DNA of 64,000 nucleotides from Erwinia rhapontici (GTDB taxonomy: Bacteria; Pseudomonadota; Gammaproteobacteria; Enterobacterales; Enterobacteriaceae), in contig NZ_VRKO01000012.1 in assembly GCF_012271765.1 (NCBI RefSeq), positions 62,001 to 126,000 on the forward strand. The letters are read 5' to 3'. How positions within the stretch are numbered: the first letter of the stretch is position 1; the number at the start of each line of letters is the position of its first letter. The notes beneath the pieces were generated by a model, which had not been told where the DNA came from, did not search any database, and saw nothing but the letters and a program-made list of their open reading frames with translations. Shown piece after piece: positions 18,183 to 26,526 of this stretch. The position numbers were made by a program, and so were the translations under genes.

Positions 18183-18774
18183 AACTCTCCGAATTAAAAG
18201 GAAAATAGATTTACCACAAAGAAAACAACACTAAAAATAAACACCCCTGCCGCAGCCTGATATGATGATTTTTAATGATTAAGTTTAGCCTTTGAAGGGT
18301 ATTTATAAATCAACCTTCTTTTAACACTCTATACCCAGGGGGGGGGCAATGTCGTGTTAAATCCTTAAAATATCGAATTACACCTCAATCTCTGTTTTAA
18401 TGGCGACAGGCGGTTGTTAAGCGCCTTTCTACTGCGCCATTCAGTACATACCACTACAATTTGGCTTTTTTCCTAATTTTCACAACTCCAAATCCATAAA
18501 AAAACCTGGAAAATAAAATTTCATCCTATCGTGGCAATATTCTATTTCAGCGCATTCCTTTTTTACTTTTTTCATCATGATTTTCATTTAAAATTTATCT
18601 GTCGCAATGGTCATGAAAACAGCCAGTTGCTAAAGCCCCGCGCTTCGCCTGAATGCAATAATAACGTCATTTATTTACCGCCCCTCTTTTTTTATCGTTC
18701 TTTTATTGTGAAGTACGCCAGGCTTGTTAGGTCAGCACTCTAATTATCCCTGCTACTTATTGGAAGAAAATATT
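18183..18774. other. AT-rich intergenic region with a G9 tract
   Basis: This 592-bp gap lies between the divergent small gene and yciF. It is AT-rich and holds a run of nine G at 18338-18346. An open frame at 18531-18743 has no ribosome site, starts with GTG and has an unusual composition, so I do not call it. The region must hold the promoters of both flanking genes, but no convincing -35/-10 pair stands out. Confidence 0.5.
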
Positions 18775-19254
18775 ATGACAATTAAAACGCTTGAAGATCT
18801 TTTTATTCATGAATTATCTGATGTTTATAGTGCAGAAAAACAGATATCCCGTGCATTGCCAAAAATGGCGCGGGCAGCAACAGACGAGCAGTTGGTCGCC
18901 GCTTTTAAGCTGCACCTGGAGGAAACGCGCGGACAAATTGAGCGCATCGATCAGCTGGTGGAGATAACGGATGGCGTAAAAATCAAGCGCATGAAGTGCC
19001 ACGCTCTGGAAGGTCTGGTGGAAGAAGCGCAGGAGATTATCGACTCCGTTGAGGCAGGCCCGGTACGTGATGCGGGCTTAATCGGGGCCGCGCAGAAAGT
19101 GGAGCATTACGAGATAGCGACTTACGGCACGCTGTCGGCGCTGGCCACCAAACTCGGCTATAAAGAGGCGGCTCAACTGCTGAATGAAACCTTGCAGGAA
19201 GAAAAAGACAAGGACGATAAGCTGACAGCCATTGCACAACAGCAATCGGAGTGA
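18775..19254 (+). CDS. yciF: YciF ferritin-like stress protein (DUF892)
   Basis: The product has 159 residues and is collinear with E. coli YciF: IKTLEDLFIHELSDVYSAEK at the start, HLEETRGQIERIDQLVE in the middle, then KVEHYEIATYGTLSALA. DUF892 proteins form a four-helix ferritin-like bundle. The Glu/His residues that would hold a di-iron site are present (E in SAEKQ, EETRGQ, EHYE, EEKDKDD). In E. coli the gene is RpoS-controlled and stress-induced. The start at 18775 is chosen by homology; a longer frame from 18724 lacks support. The usual partners yciE and katN are absent; a UUCG-loop terminator follows. Confidence 0.92.
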   Translation: MTIKTLEDLFIHELSDVYSAEKQISRALPKMARAATDEQLVAAFKLHLEETRGQIERIDQLVEITDGVKIKRMKCHALEGLVEEAQEIIDSVEAGPVRDAGLIGAAQKVEHYEIATYGTLSALATKLGYKEAAQLLNETLQEEKDKDDKLTAIAQQQSE

Positions 19255-19315
19255 GTTATGTTCAGACCGGTGCAGAACGACAACACACTATGACTGCCGG
19301 ATAGTAAAGCGCGCG

Positions 19316-19336
19316 GGCTCCTTCGGGGGCCTTTTT
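19316..19336 (+). terminator. Rho-independent terminator after yciF
   Basis: A 6-bp stem GGCTCC/GGGGCC is closed by a TTCG tetraloop and followed by TTTTT. It lies 61 bp downstream of the yciF stop. Confidence 0.8.
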
Positions 19337-19431
19337 GCCATTCAACGACGCCGTCACCGTTCAGTATGCCAGGCTTAAAGAGTGGCCTGATGGCCAGATA
19401 GCATCAACATGAAATGAAAGGACGTGCGTGA

Positions 19432-19881
19432 ATGAAGGCATTTGACTACCAGCAGGATTTTAAACAGATCGACTTTCGCCAGCATCCTGAGCAATACCAG
19501 GTCGGACGCGGTGAACAGGGGGTATTGATGGTTGAACCTTACAAAAGTGAGATTCTGCCGCACTGGCGGTTCAAGACCGTAGCCCTGGCTGAAACATCGT
19601 CCGAAAAGATCATGTCACTGTTTGAAGACTACCGCACTCACGATGATTTTGTCGGTATGGACATGGCCCGGAAGTTTATACAGATGGGCTACACGCGCGC
19701 CCGGCGTTATGCCAATCATAAAGGCGGGAAGAAATACGATGCCGATGGCAAGCTGCTGCCTTATGAAGTTAATGAGGAGAAAGCGGCTGCCGCCGCTGTA
19801 TTTAAAACCTGCTGGGATAAGATCCGCGCCGATAAAGACTATCTTGCGCGTAAGAAAAAACATCAGCAGGCGTTTGGCTAG
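19432..19881 (+). CDS. DUF4385 family protein
   Basis: This 149-residue protein has typical DUF4385 segments: DFRQHPEQYQVGRGEQGVL, EPYKSEILPHWRF, DFVGMDMARKFIQMGYTRA and RRYANHKGGKKYD. Function is unknown; proteins of this family are small, soluble and widespread in bacteria. An AAAGGA ribosome site lies upstream of the ATG. The last 61 bp and stop are repeated, with four base changes, at 20459-20520 beyond the next gene, which shows that this 3' end has been duplicated. Confidence 0.85.
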   Translation: MKAFDYQQDFKQIDFRQHPEQYQVGRGEQGVLMVEPYKSEILPHWRFKTVALAETSSEKIMSLFEDYRTHDDFVGMDMARKFIQMGYTRARRYANHKGGKKYDADGKLLPYEVNEEKAAAAAVFKTCWDKIRADKDYLARKKKHQQAFG

Positions 19882-19882
19882 C
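19821..19882 (+). repeat. 62-bp gene-end repeat, copy 1
   Basis: This is the 3' end of the DUF4385 gene including its TAG stop. It matches copy 2 at 20459-20520 at 58 of 62 positions. Three differences are silent third-codon changes and one changes Ala to Val. Confidence 0.95.
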
Positions 19883-20049
19883 AGGGCAGAAGACATTCTC
19901 GTATTCCAGGAAAAACCACTAGAGACGTAATCTCATATAATTGTTAAGGTTTAAGTCTCTTTGGCTTCTACATTCAATGTACCCATGACAGAGGTTTACA
20001 GCCATCCAGAAATTGCCAGGAAAAATAAAACAGAAGCGAGCACAGCAAA

Positions 20050-20460
20050 ATGGAATTAATGAAATGCTTAATAGCTTCAATTTTGTTGATTCTCCCTTTA
20101 TCACTGCAGGCTGGTGTGGAAATCACTCATCTGGAGATAGTGGAAAGCGGTCATTCGGTGGAAGACACTAAAGACGATCCCAATAACTATCGGATGATTT
20201 GTAAAGGCTGGAACCCGACCAAAGATCAATTGATCGATTTTTTTGCTAAAGCGCAGGTATCGGATCAAGGCTATAGATGGTTACACGACTATTACTCTCC
20301 TTGTATCGCGACGGGAACGGTCATTTTTAAGGATGGATCTTCTGGGGAGTGGGGTATTTACGATACTGGATATGGGTCTGTAGATTTCAAGGACGGAGCA
20401 AATAACATCGTAAAACAAAAGTATTTTCTTAATTTAAACAATCAGTGGTTGAAGGAATGA
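20050..20460 (+). CDS. Hypothetical secreted protein (136 residues)
   Basis: The N-terminus MELMKCLIASILLILPLSLQA is a clear Sec signal peptide with cleavage near residue 21. The mature part (about 115 residues) holds two Cys (YRMICKGW, YYSPCIATG) that could form a disulfide. It has a Gly/Asp-rich beta-like segment (KDGSSGEWGIYDTGYGSVDF). No family is recognised. The DNA is visibly poorer in GC than the flanking genes, and its stop codon lies exactly at the junction with a duplicated 3' end of the DUF4385 gene, so it looks captured by recombination. A start at 20059 is also possible. Confidence 0.65.
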   Translation: MELMKCLIASILLILPLSLQAGVEITHLEIVESGHSVEDTKDDPNNYRMICKGWNPTKDQLIDFFAKAQVSDQGYRWLHDYYSPCIATGTVIFKDGSSGEWGIYDTGYGSVDFKDGANNIVKQKYFLNLNNQWLKE

Positions 20461-20520
20461 TCCGCGCCGATAAAGATTATCTGGCGCGGAAGAAAAAACA
20501 TCAGCAGGTGTTTGGCTAGC
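20459..20520 (+). repeat. 62-bp gene-end repeat, copy 2 (DUF4385 3' remnant)
   Basis: This is a near-copy of 19821-19882, reading as the last 20 codons and TAG stop of a DUF4385 gene with no gene body in front of it. The silent nature of three of four differences shows it descended from a functional gene rather than from recent copying. Its TAG overlaps the stop codon of the convergent FAD monooxygenase gene. Confidence 0.9.
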
Positions 20521-22042
20521 GCGCTGTGTTCCGTTGTAACCCGAGTGAAGCCGATAATCCTACGCGGGTGAGGTATTCTTCCAGCGCGGAAAGCTGCTCC
20601 GTGACGATAATCGCGCCGATATAACCATCCGGGCGCACCAGCAGCCAGTCACCAGCAGCCGGAGCGTAGGCATCGAGGAAGTGGTTTCCGTCATCAATCA
20701 GATCGCCACTCATGCCAATAATATGTTGGTTCAGGCCTGGCCGTGGCTGAACGATATGGCGAGCGGCCTGATAACCGATTAGCGTCCAGTGTGCTCCCTG
20801 ATAAAGTTCAAATGCGCGGACCCGCTGGCCGTCAGCACGGAGAAGCGGCGCATCCGGCGCCCGATCCCCCGCATGGACACCACCCGTGCGTGCGGGCATC
20901 TCCAGCGCCAGATCAGGATCGCAATACCCCAGATCGAGCTGATGCACCTCCCGCCCGCGCCGCAGGTCACCCTGTTGTGCCGCGCTCAGTAGTTGGGTAG
21001 ACAGATCCAGCATGGCAGCGGCAACGGGACGGCGCTCCTGCTCATAACTGTCCAGCAGGGACGCAGATGCTCCCCCGATGACGGCGTGCAGTTTCCATCC
21101 CAGGTTATAGGCATCCTGCACGCTGGTGTTGAGACCCTGACCGCCAGTTGGCGGATGAATATGAGCCGCATCGCCGATCAGGAAAACCCGGCCCACCTGG
21201 TAGCGTGCGGCGAGCCGCGCATTCATGCTGTATGCGGATGCCCATGACACCGCATGAAGATGAATATCTTTGCGCCCGGTGCGCGCAGTGATCAGGGATT
21301 GCAGCCCTTCAGCGGAAAGGTCAACCTCGCCCTCCAGCGGGAGAGGCCCCTGGATTTGAAACAGATCTGTCGCGGCCAGCGGACAGAAAGCAATTTGTCG
21401 CTCCCTGTCGCCGTCACCGAAGCGGTGCCAGACATCACGCTCAAGCCCCGTCATCAAGACATCGGCAACCAGGGCACGCACGCCAAGGGTCTTGCCAGGG
21501 AAACTGATGTTCAGCGCATGGCGGACATCACTTTTACCGCCATCCGCCCCCGTCAGCCATTGCACCCGCAGCGTCTCTTCACCGGCCGGGCCCTGGATAC
21601 GCGCGGTTACCCCCTCTGGATCCTGTTCAAACCCAAGCAGCTCACAACCGAATTCAACCTGATGCCCCAGCTCTGCCAGCCGTTCCCGCATCACCTGTTC
21701 CGTTAAGTATTGCGGTAGCATCAGCGGATGTGGCCAGGGTTCCGCAGGGGATGGCGTACGTTGTTCGACAATATGTGCTTCCGTCTGACTGCCATCAGGA
21801 TGATAGCGTCGTTCAGGCGGATAGAGACTGGCCAGCCGGTTAATGCCCTCGATAATACCCAGATCCTCGAAAATCTCGAGGGTACGTGGCTGGATGCCCT
21901 TGCCACGGGACCCGTGGAAGGGGATGGTTTTCTTTTCAATCAGACGAAAGTCGACGCCCCTGCGTGCAAGGTCGATTGCCAGCGTCAGGCCAGCAGCGCC
22001 GGCACCACAAATCAGCACCTCTGTTGCATGTTGCTCTTTCAT
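20516..22042 (-). CDS. FAD-dependent aromatic monooxygenase (class A, PheA/TfdB type)
   Basis: This 508-residue flavoprotein has the N-terminal dinucleotide fold VLICGAGAAGLTLAIDLARRG, the mid-region DG motif TGADGGKSDVRH, and the second FAD motif VFLIGDAAHIHPPTGGQGLN at about residue 285. A thioredoxin-like C-terminal domain is present, as in phenol/salicylate-type hydroxylases. It probably hydroxylates an aromatic substrate using NAD(P)H and O2. The start at 22042 has GAGGTGG just upstream; a longer frame lacks a ribosome site. It is divergent from a MarR regulator, with a palindrome between them, so it is probably MarR-repressed and induced by its phenolic substrate. Confidence 0.9.
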   Translation of the reverse strand: MKEQHATEVLICGAGAAGLTLAIDLARRGVDFRLIEKKTIPFHGSRGKGIQPRTLEIFEDLGIIEGINRLASLYPPERRYHPDGSQTEAHIVEQRTPSPAEPWPHPLMLPQYLTEQVMRERLAELGHQVEFGCELLGFEQDPEGVTARIQGPAGEETLRVQWLTGADGGKSDVRHALNISFPGKTLGVRALVADVLMTGLERDVWHRFGDGDRERQIAFCPLAATDLFQIQGPLPLEGEVDLSAEGLQSLITARTGRKDIHLHAVSWASAYSMNARLAARYQVGRVFLIGDAAHIHPPTGGQGLNTSVQDAYNLGWKLHAVIGGASASLLDSYEQERRPVAAAMLDLSTQLLSAAQQGDLRRGREVHQLDLGYCDPDLALEMPARTGGVHAGDRAPDAPLLRADGQRVRAFELYQGAHWTLIGYQAARHIVQPRPGLNQHIIGMSGDLIDDGNHFLDAYAPAAGDWLLVRPDGYIGAIIVTEQLSALEEYLTRVGLSASLGLQRNTAR

Positions 22043-22054
22043 ACGCCACCTCAT

Positions 22055-22073
22055 TATGTGTAATATGCACATA
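22055..22073. promoter_or_regulatory. Candidate MarR operator
   Basis: TATGTG-TAATATG-CACATA is a perfect 6+7+6 inverted repeat in the 51-bp gap between the monooxygenase and marR-like genes. Its size and position fit a MarR-family dimer site that would block both promoters. Confidence 0.65.
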
Positions 22074-22093
22074 TTTAGAGGAAGGGATAATTG

Positions 22094-22606
22094 ATGTCAA
22101 CAAAAAGCATGCAAAATACACATATTAACGATCAGCTTCGCGAACTCCATGGTGCATTACTTGAAATCGTCGGGGTGATGAATCGCCCTCAGCGCGATGA
22201 GGCGCTGGTTCGGGCGGCAGGTATTTCACTCGATCGCGCGCTGTTTCCGTTGCTGGTTCTGATAGAGCGCTTAGGTCCGACAGGTATTGTCGAACTCGCG
22301 GATCGGGTAGGGCGCGACTACACCACCGTGAGCCGACAGGTGGCGAAAATGGAAAGTCTGGGGCTGGTCAACCGTCAGCACAGTGCCGCCGATCGCCGCA
22401 TCCGCGAAGCGGTGATCACGGAAAGTGGCAAAGCCATGACCCATCGCCTTGATGAGGCACGTAAAAAAATCGGGCAGGCTATTTTTGATCAATGGGATGA
22501 GCAGGATATCAGCGATCTGGTGAGGCTGATGCGCCGCTTTGCCGACGATATTAAGGACGACCGTCATTTTGAGCACATCTCCCCACCCGGGCAGAAACCG
22601 GTTTAA
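22094..22606 (+). CDS. MarR family transcriptional regulator
   Basis: The product has 170 residues. The winged helix-turn-helix is evident at about residues 60-120: GIVELADRVGRDYTTVSRQVAKMESLGLVNR followed by the wing AADRRIREAVITESG. The C-terminal helices form the dimer interface. GGAAGG lies upstream of ATG 22094. It is divergent from the FAD monooxygenase gene and overlaps a likely operator in the shared promoter, so it is probably a phenolic-ligand-responsive repressor of that enzyme. Confidence 0.9.
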   Translation: MSTKSMQNTHINDQLRELHGALLEIVGVMNRPQRDEALVRAAGISLDRALFPLLVLIERLGPTGIVELADRVGRDYTTVSRQVAKMESLGLVNRQHSAADRRIREAVITESGKAMTHRLDEARKKIGQAIFDQWDEQDISDLVRLMRRFADDIKDDRHFEHISPPGQKPV

Positions 22607-22654
22607 GCCACGGGACGGGTCGACGGGTTACCCATAGCCCTCGACGCGTTCCCG

Positions 22655-23074
22655 CTACGTAAGGCGTTTAGTCAGATAATGACGCTGCTTTCCCGGGTCG
22701 GGAAAATCGGGCAATGTCATTTGCAGTACAAATCCCTGCTTTTCATAAAAGGGCAGTGCCTGAAAGCTGAAGGTATCAACGAGAACATGCTGTGCACCTT
22801 TTGATTTCGCTTCTTCTTCCGCTATCTGAATCAGTTGAGCGCCAACGCCCGCGCCTCTGATATTTTCGCTGACCCATAAATAGTCAATCGACAGCCAGAT
22901 CCCCACCAGAGACGCCATCACTCCCCCGATGATAATGCCCTGTTGATCGCGGCAAAAAACGCCGACAGGTCCCCAGCCGCTTTTATCAATAAACTGGCGG
23001 TTATATCCTCTCAGCCCTTCTAGCAGCGCTTCTCTGTCTGCCTCAGGGATATCGCCAACCCGGGTAAATTCCAT
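22655..23074 (-). CDS. GNAT family N-acetyltransferase
   Basis: This 139-residue protein has the GNAT fold. The acetyl-CoA pyrophosphate-binding motif is seen as [19 protein letters not shown], preceded by the beta-4 strand IDYLWV and followed by [17 protein letters not shown], the usual motif B. The substrate cannot be told; the DTFSFQA segment is found in GNATs annotated as acting on small molecules. It is a single gene convergent with the MarR gene and divergent from the chemoreceptor gene. Confidence 0.85.
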   Translation of the reverse strand: MEFTRVGDIPEADREALLEGLRGYNRQFIDKSGWGPVGVFCRDQQGIIIGGVMASLVGIWLSIDYLWVSENIRGAGVGAQLIQIAEEEAKSKGAQHVLVDTFSFQALPFYEKQGFVLQMTLPDFPDPGKQRHYLTKRLT

Positions 23075-23149
23075 TCATCAGTCCCTCTGAAATTGTGACC
23101 ATTACGTGATAATTAAGTAACTAAATAAACTGTTTATTTAACAAATCCT

Positions 23150-23157
23150 GCCGATAA
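23150..23157 (+). promoter_or_regulatory. Candidate flagellar sigma-28 (FliA) -10 element
   Basis: GCCGATAA is an exact match to the FliA -10 consensus and lies 50 bp before the chemoreceptor start, as usual for receptor genes. The matching -35 (TAAAGTTT) is poor at the expected spacing, so the call rests on the -10 alone. Confidence 0.5.
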
Positions 23158-23206
23158 CTGAGCGATTTTCTTAAACAATTGTTGTTCAACAACGGAAGGT
23201 TATCCA

Positions 23207-25039
23207 ATGAAAAAGTTGTTTGTTTACTTTGAAAATATGAGCGTTGGGAAAAAATTGATGACAGGTTTCGGCATTGTGCTGATCCTCAGCATCGCTGTCG
23301 CACTCTGTGGCATTAAGAATCTTAATGATATCGCTGTCCGGGCAGAAAAAGTTCGTATGCTGAAACTCGTCACCGATCAGTTTGCGCTGGCGAAGGATAC
23401 GCGTATGCAATTTATTAAAACCCATGACGAGCAGTTTATCATCGCTAATGATAAACACTTGCAGCAAATCGAAACCGAGATCGGCCTGCTGAAACAGCTG
23501 CCCTGGCACCCTGAGCAGTTGACCTTGCTCAACAGCCTGACCGGACTGATCGCGGAGTATCGTGATAAACGAGCCCAAACGGTGCTTGAAACCCAAAAAC
23601 GCGTTCAGATAGCCGCAGCACTTTCTATCAGTAACGAGAAAAATGCGATCGCGCAGATTTCTTCAGGCTTTGCAGGCCGGGCTGATGCAGCAGCGCTGGA
23701 AGCAGCACTGTCTGAGGTGAACAAGCATCTTGATGGCGTCTCAACCCGCTTAACGCTGCTGGAATTGCAAAATACGGAAGCCGCGCAGAATGCGTTAACC
23801 GGTTTCCTGGCAGAGTCCGTGCAGTTAATACAAAATCTGGTGCCGCAAATGACGCCTGACAACAGCGAACGTTTACAGAACATCGCCAGTGTACTGAATC
23901 AGAAAAAAGAGAGCGTGGCGGGCTATCGCACCTCATTCCTGGCAGAACAGGAGGCGACAGGCACGTTGGCGAAGGCGGGTTCCAGCCTCACGACCATTAG
24001 CGGTCAGCTGTTTGAAGACGAGATCGGTGCCACGCAAACCGATATCGACGACGCCATCTTCTGGATGACGATCATTCTGCTGGCGGCGGTGATCATGGGC
24101 GTAGCCACCACCCTGATTATCACCCGTCAAATCACCACGCCGTTATCCGCCATTCTGGCCTTTACTCAGCGTATTTCTGGTGGGGACCTCAGTACCAGCC
24201 TGACCACCTCGCGCCGCGATGAGATGGGCACACTGACTAATGCCATCGGCGGTATGAATGAAGATCTGCGCCGCATCATCGGTGATATTCGCAACGGTGT
24301 TGCACAGGTGAACATGGCTTCTGCCGAGATTGCCGATGGCAATAATGATTTGTCTTCGAGGACGGAAGAGCAGGCTGCCGCACTGGAGCAGACCGCTGCC
24401 AGCATGGAGCAGTTAACCGCCACGGTTAAGCATAACGTTGAGAATATCCATCATTCCACCAGCCTTGCCCAGACCACGGCGGAAATGGCCAATAAAGGCG
24501 GGGTAATTGTCAGCCAGGTGACGGAAACCATGCGGGCGATTACGGCCAGTTCGACAAAAATCAGTGATATCACGTCAGTCATTAACAGTATTGCGTTCCA
24601 GACCAACATTCTGGCACTGAATGCCGCAGTTGAAGCTGCGCGTGCCGGGGAGCAGGGGCGCGGTTTTGCTGTGGTGGCCAGTGAAGTCAGAAATCTGGCG
24701 CAGCGCAGCGCCGAGGCAGCGAAAGAAATTGGCGGGCTGATTGAGGCATCGGTCAGGCAGATCGATCTGGGGGCCGGGCTGGTGGAGCAGGCAGGTGGCA
24801 CCATGCGTGACATTGTCACTTCTGCGGAGAGCGTAACCGGCATTCTACAAGAGATTGCTCAGGCTTCCGACGAACAGAACCGGGGTATTTCGCAGGTGGG
24901 CGTAGCGATTAACGAGATGGATAATGTGACACAACAGAATGCGGCGCTGGTTGAGCAGTCGTCATCAGCGGCAAATTCCCTGCGCGATCAGGCGGAGGGT
25001 CTGCTGCATTCCGTTTCGCGCTTTACCACCGCGGCATAA
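23207..25039 (+). CDS. Methyl-accepting chemotaxis protein
   Basis: The product has 610 residues with the standard receptor layout. Transmembrane helix 1 is at about 19-38 ([16 protein letters not shown]), followed by a helical periplasmic sensor of about 240 residues. Transmembrane helix 2 is at about 280-300 ([19 protein letters not shown]), and the HAMP linker at about 305-355. The signalling hairpin contains the conserved tip [20 protein letters not shown]. Methylation-type heptads ([14 protein letters not shown]) are present. The tail lacks the CheR-docking NWETF pentapeptide, so adaptation would rely on other receptors. The ligand is unknown. Confidence 0.93.
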   Translation: MKKLFVYFENMSVGKKLMTGFGIVLILSIAVALCGIKNLNDIAVRAEKVRMLKLVTDQFALAKDTRMQFIKTHDEQFIIANDKHLQQIETEIGLLKQLPWHPEQLTLLNSLTGLIAEYRDKRAQTVLETQKRVQIAAALSISNEKNAIAQISSGFAGRADAAALEAALSEVNKHLDGVSTRLTLLELQNTEAAQNALTGFLAESVQLIQNLVPQMTPDNSERLQNIASVLNQKKESVAGYRTSFLAEQEATGTLAKAGSSLTTISGQLFEDEIGATQTDIDDAIFWMTIILLAAVIMGVATTLIITRQITTPLSAILAFTQRISGGDLSTSLTTSRRDEMGTLTNAIGGMNEDLRRIIGDIRNGVAQVNMASAEIADGNNDLSSRTEEQAAALEQTAASMEQLTATVKHNVENIHHSTSLAQTTAEMANKGGVIVSQVTETMRAITASSTKISDITSVINSIAFQTNILALNAAVEAARAGEQGRGFAVVASEVRNLAQRSAEAAKEIGGLIEASVRQIDLGAGLVEQAGGTMRDIVTSAESVTGILQEIAQASDEQNRGISQVGVAINEMDNVTQQNAALVEQSSSAANSLRDQAEGLLHSVSRFTTAA

Positions 25040-25056
25040 GGCGGTAACACTCTTAA

Positions 25057-25095
25057 CCTAACCCCGGCACGGCAGAGAGCAGCGCCGGGGTTAGG
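25057..25095. terminator. Hairpin between convergent chemoreceptor and bluF genes
   Basis: CCTAACCCCGGC pairs perfectly with GCCGGGGTTAGG (12-bp stem, 15-base loop). It sits between two convergent stops, 18 bp after the receptor gene and 6 bp before the end of bluF, and probably serves both directions. The T-tract is weak. Confidence 0.7.
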
Positions 25096-25100
25096 CCGCA

Positions 25101-26309
25101 TCAAACTTTATGCGGCCAGGCCACGGCAGGTATTCCATTAAGCAGCGGCCGGGCAAAAAGGTAACCCTGGAAATGGCGGATACCTGCGGCTTCCAGCCAA
25201 CGCCACTCGGCAGCGGTTTCCACGCCTTCTGCCACCACGGTGATCTCCAGTGAGGCGCAGCAGTTCACGATAGCCTGAACAATTGCCTGCTTAGGGCCAT
25301 TGGTATGAATCGCTTCGATCAGACAGCGGTCGATTTTCAGCTTTTCTGGCTGAAGGCGGGCCAGCAGTGATAACCCGGCAAATCCCGCACCAAAATCGTC
25401 AATCGCCAGGCTGATCCCGGCATGACGTAGCTGATGGATGGCTTTTTCAAACTCATCGAAACGGGAAATAAACTCATCTTCGGTCACTTCAACTACCACC
25501 TGTTCCGGCACCAGACCATTACGGGCGATTTGTTCCAGCAATATATTCACCGCATCAGGCAGCATCACCAGCGACATTGGTCGCAGGTTCACCGCGATTT
25601 GCGCGCTGCCAATATCCATTTGCCTGGCCAGCGCAAAGGCGACATCTTTGGCATGGAGATCGGCTTCGTAGAGTTTATCGGCCGGAATGGTGGCGAAATA
25701 ATCCGCGGGGGAGCCGCCGGAAGCACTGCGGATCAGGGCTTCCAGATAGCTTATTTTCCCTGTGGCCGGTTCAACAACAGGCTGTAGTGCAAACTGGCAG
25801 GCTGCCTGTTCAGATGCCACCGGCACGACCTGGACTGACGGTGCCCGGCATTGAAAATCCCACTGCGCGCTGTCATCAGGCTGGGCCAGATCGTTTTTAC
25901 GCGGGCCTTTAACAAAGGTTCGGATGAATTTAAACACCCGATCACCGTAAGTGAGCAGGTATCTGGCGGTGCCCTGGTTCAGGACCTGCTCAATGATTGC
26001 CTCAGCGCTGGCATTGCGCATATCAATCACCGCCATGCCCAGCTTGCCGAAACGGCGATCCGGCGCATAATCACGCATCAGTTGCACAATCTGGGTGTGC
26101 CGGGAGTCAGCACAGACGCGGTGGAACACCTGATCAATCGACTCAGAAGGACCTTCCAGTATCTGAAAGAAATAGTCGCCGTCGAAAAGTAAAATTCCGG
26201 TGACATTGACCGTTTCATTAAAACGTTGCGCTTTAGCCGCAAGGCGTTCCAGAAAATGCGGACTGACGCTTTTGCACAGGCGACTACGATAAATAAGCGT
26301 CGTTAACAT
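25101..26309 (-). CDS. bluF: Blue-light receptor BLUF-EAL protein
   Basis: The product has 402 residues. The N-terminal BLUF flavin domain (about 1-95) starts MLTTLIYRS, with the flavin-contacting Tyr, and contains the NVTGILLFDGDYFFQILEG segment with Asn and Gln. The C-terminal EAL domain (about 160-400) is similar to E. coli BluF/YcgF. Unlike the E. coli protein, which I recall as degenerate, the EAL catalytic residues appear intact: EALIR, NLRP, VEVTED, DDFGAG, KIDR, VAEGVET and QGY. It may therefore be a light-regulated c-di-GMP phosphodiesterase like Klebsiella BlrP1; this is inference. The start at 26309 is chosen by the BLUF N-terminus. Confidence 0.92.
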   Translation of the reverse strand: MLTTLIYRSRLCKSVSPHFLERLAAKAQRFNETVNVTGILLFDGDYFFQILEGPSESIDQVFHRVCADSRHTQIVQLMRDYAPDRRFGKLGMAVIDMRNASAEAIIEQVLNQGTARYLLTYGDRVFKFIRTFVKGPRKNDLAQPDDSAQWDFQCRAPSVQVVPVASEQAACQFALQPVVEPATGKISYLEALIRSASGGSPADYFATIPADKLYEADLHAKDVAFALARQMDIGSAQIAVNLRPMSLVMLPDAVNILLEQIARNGLVPEQVVVEVTEDEFISRFDEFEKAIHQLRHAGISLAIDDFGAGFAGLSLLARLQPEKLKIDRCLIEAIHTNGPKQAIVQAIVNCCASLEITVVAEGVETAAEWRWLEAAGIRHFQGYLFARPLLNGIPAVAWPHKV

Positions 26310-26410
26310 ACATTCCGGACCTGATAGAGAGGTGAGCCATTTTGTCTTAGAGAACGAATCTATCGCAGACTCCGCCTCTGCCGCAAGCAAGCGTTAATGC
26401 AGATGGACGT

Positions 26411-26435
26411 AAAAAAACCGGCCCGAAAGCCGGTT
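26411..26435 (-). terminator. Rho-independent terminator of the Gfo/Idh/MocA gene
   Basis: On the minus strand AACCGGC-TTTCGG-GCCGGTT is followed by a run of T, about 90 bp after the oxidoreductase stop. Confidence 0.8.
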
Positions 26436-26526
26436 GAGGGAACGTGCCAGTCTATCAAGTGATAACAGCCTGTCCGGCAAGGGGGGTAACACACCGGATC
26501 AGGAGAGGTGCAAACTCACCTCCAGA

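Noticed and set aside
18531..18743. 70-residue Phe-rich frame before yciF
   Set aside because: GTG start, no ribosome site and odd composition from AT-rich DNA.
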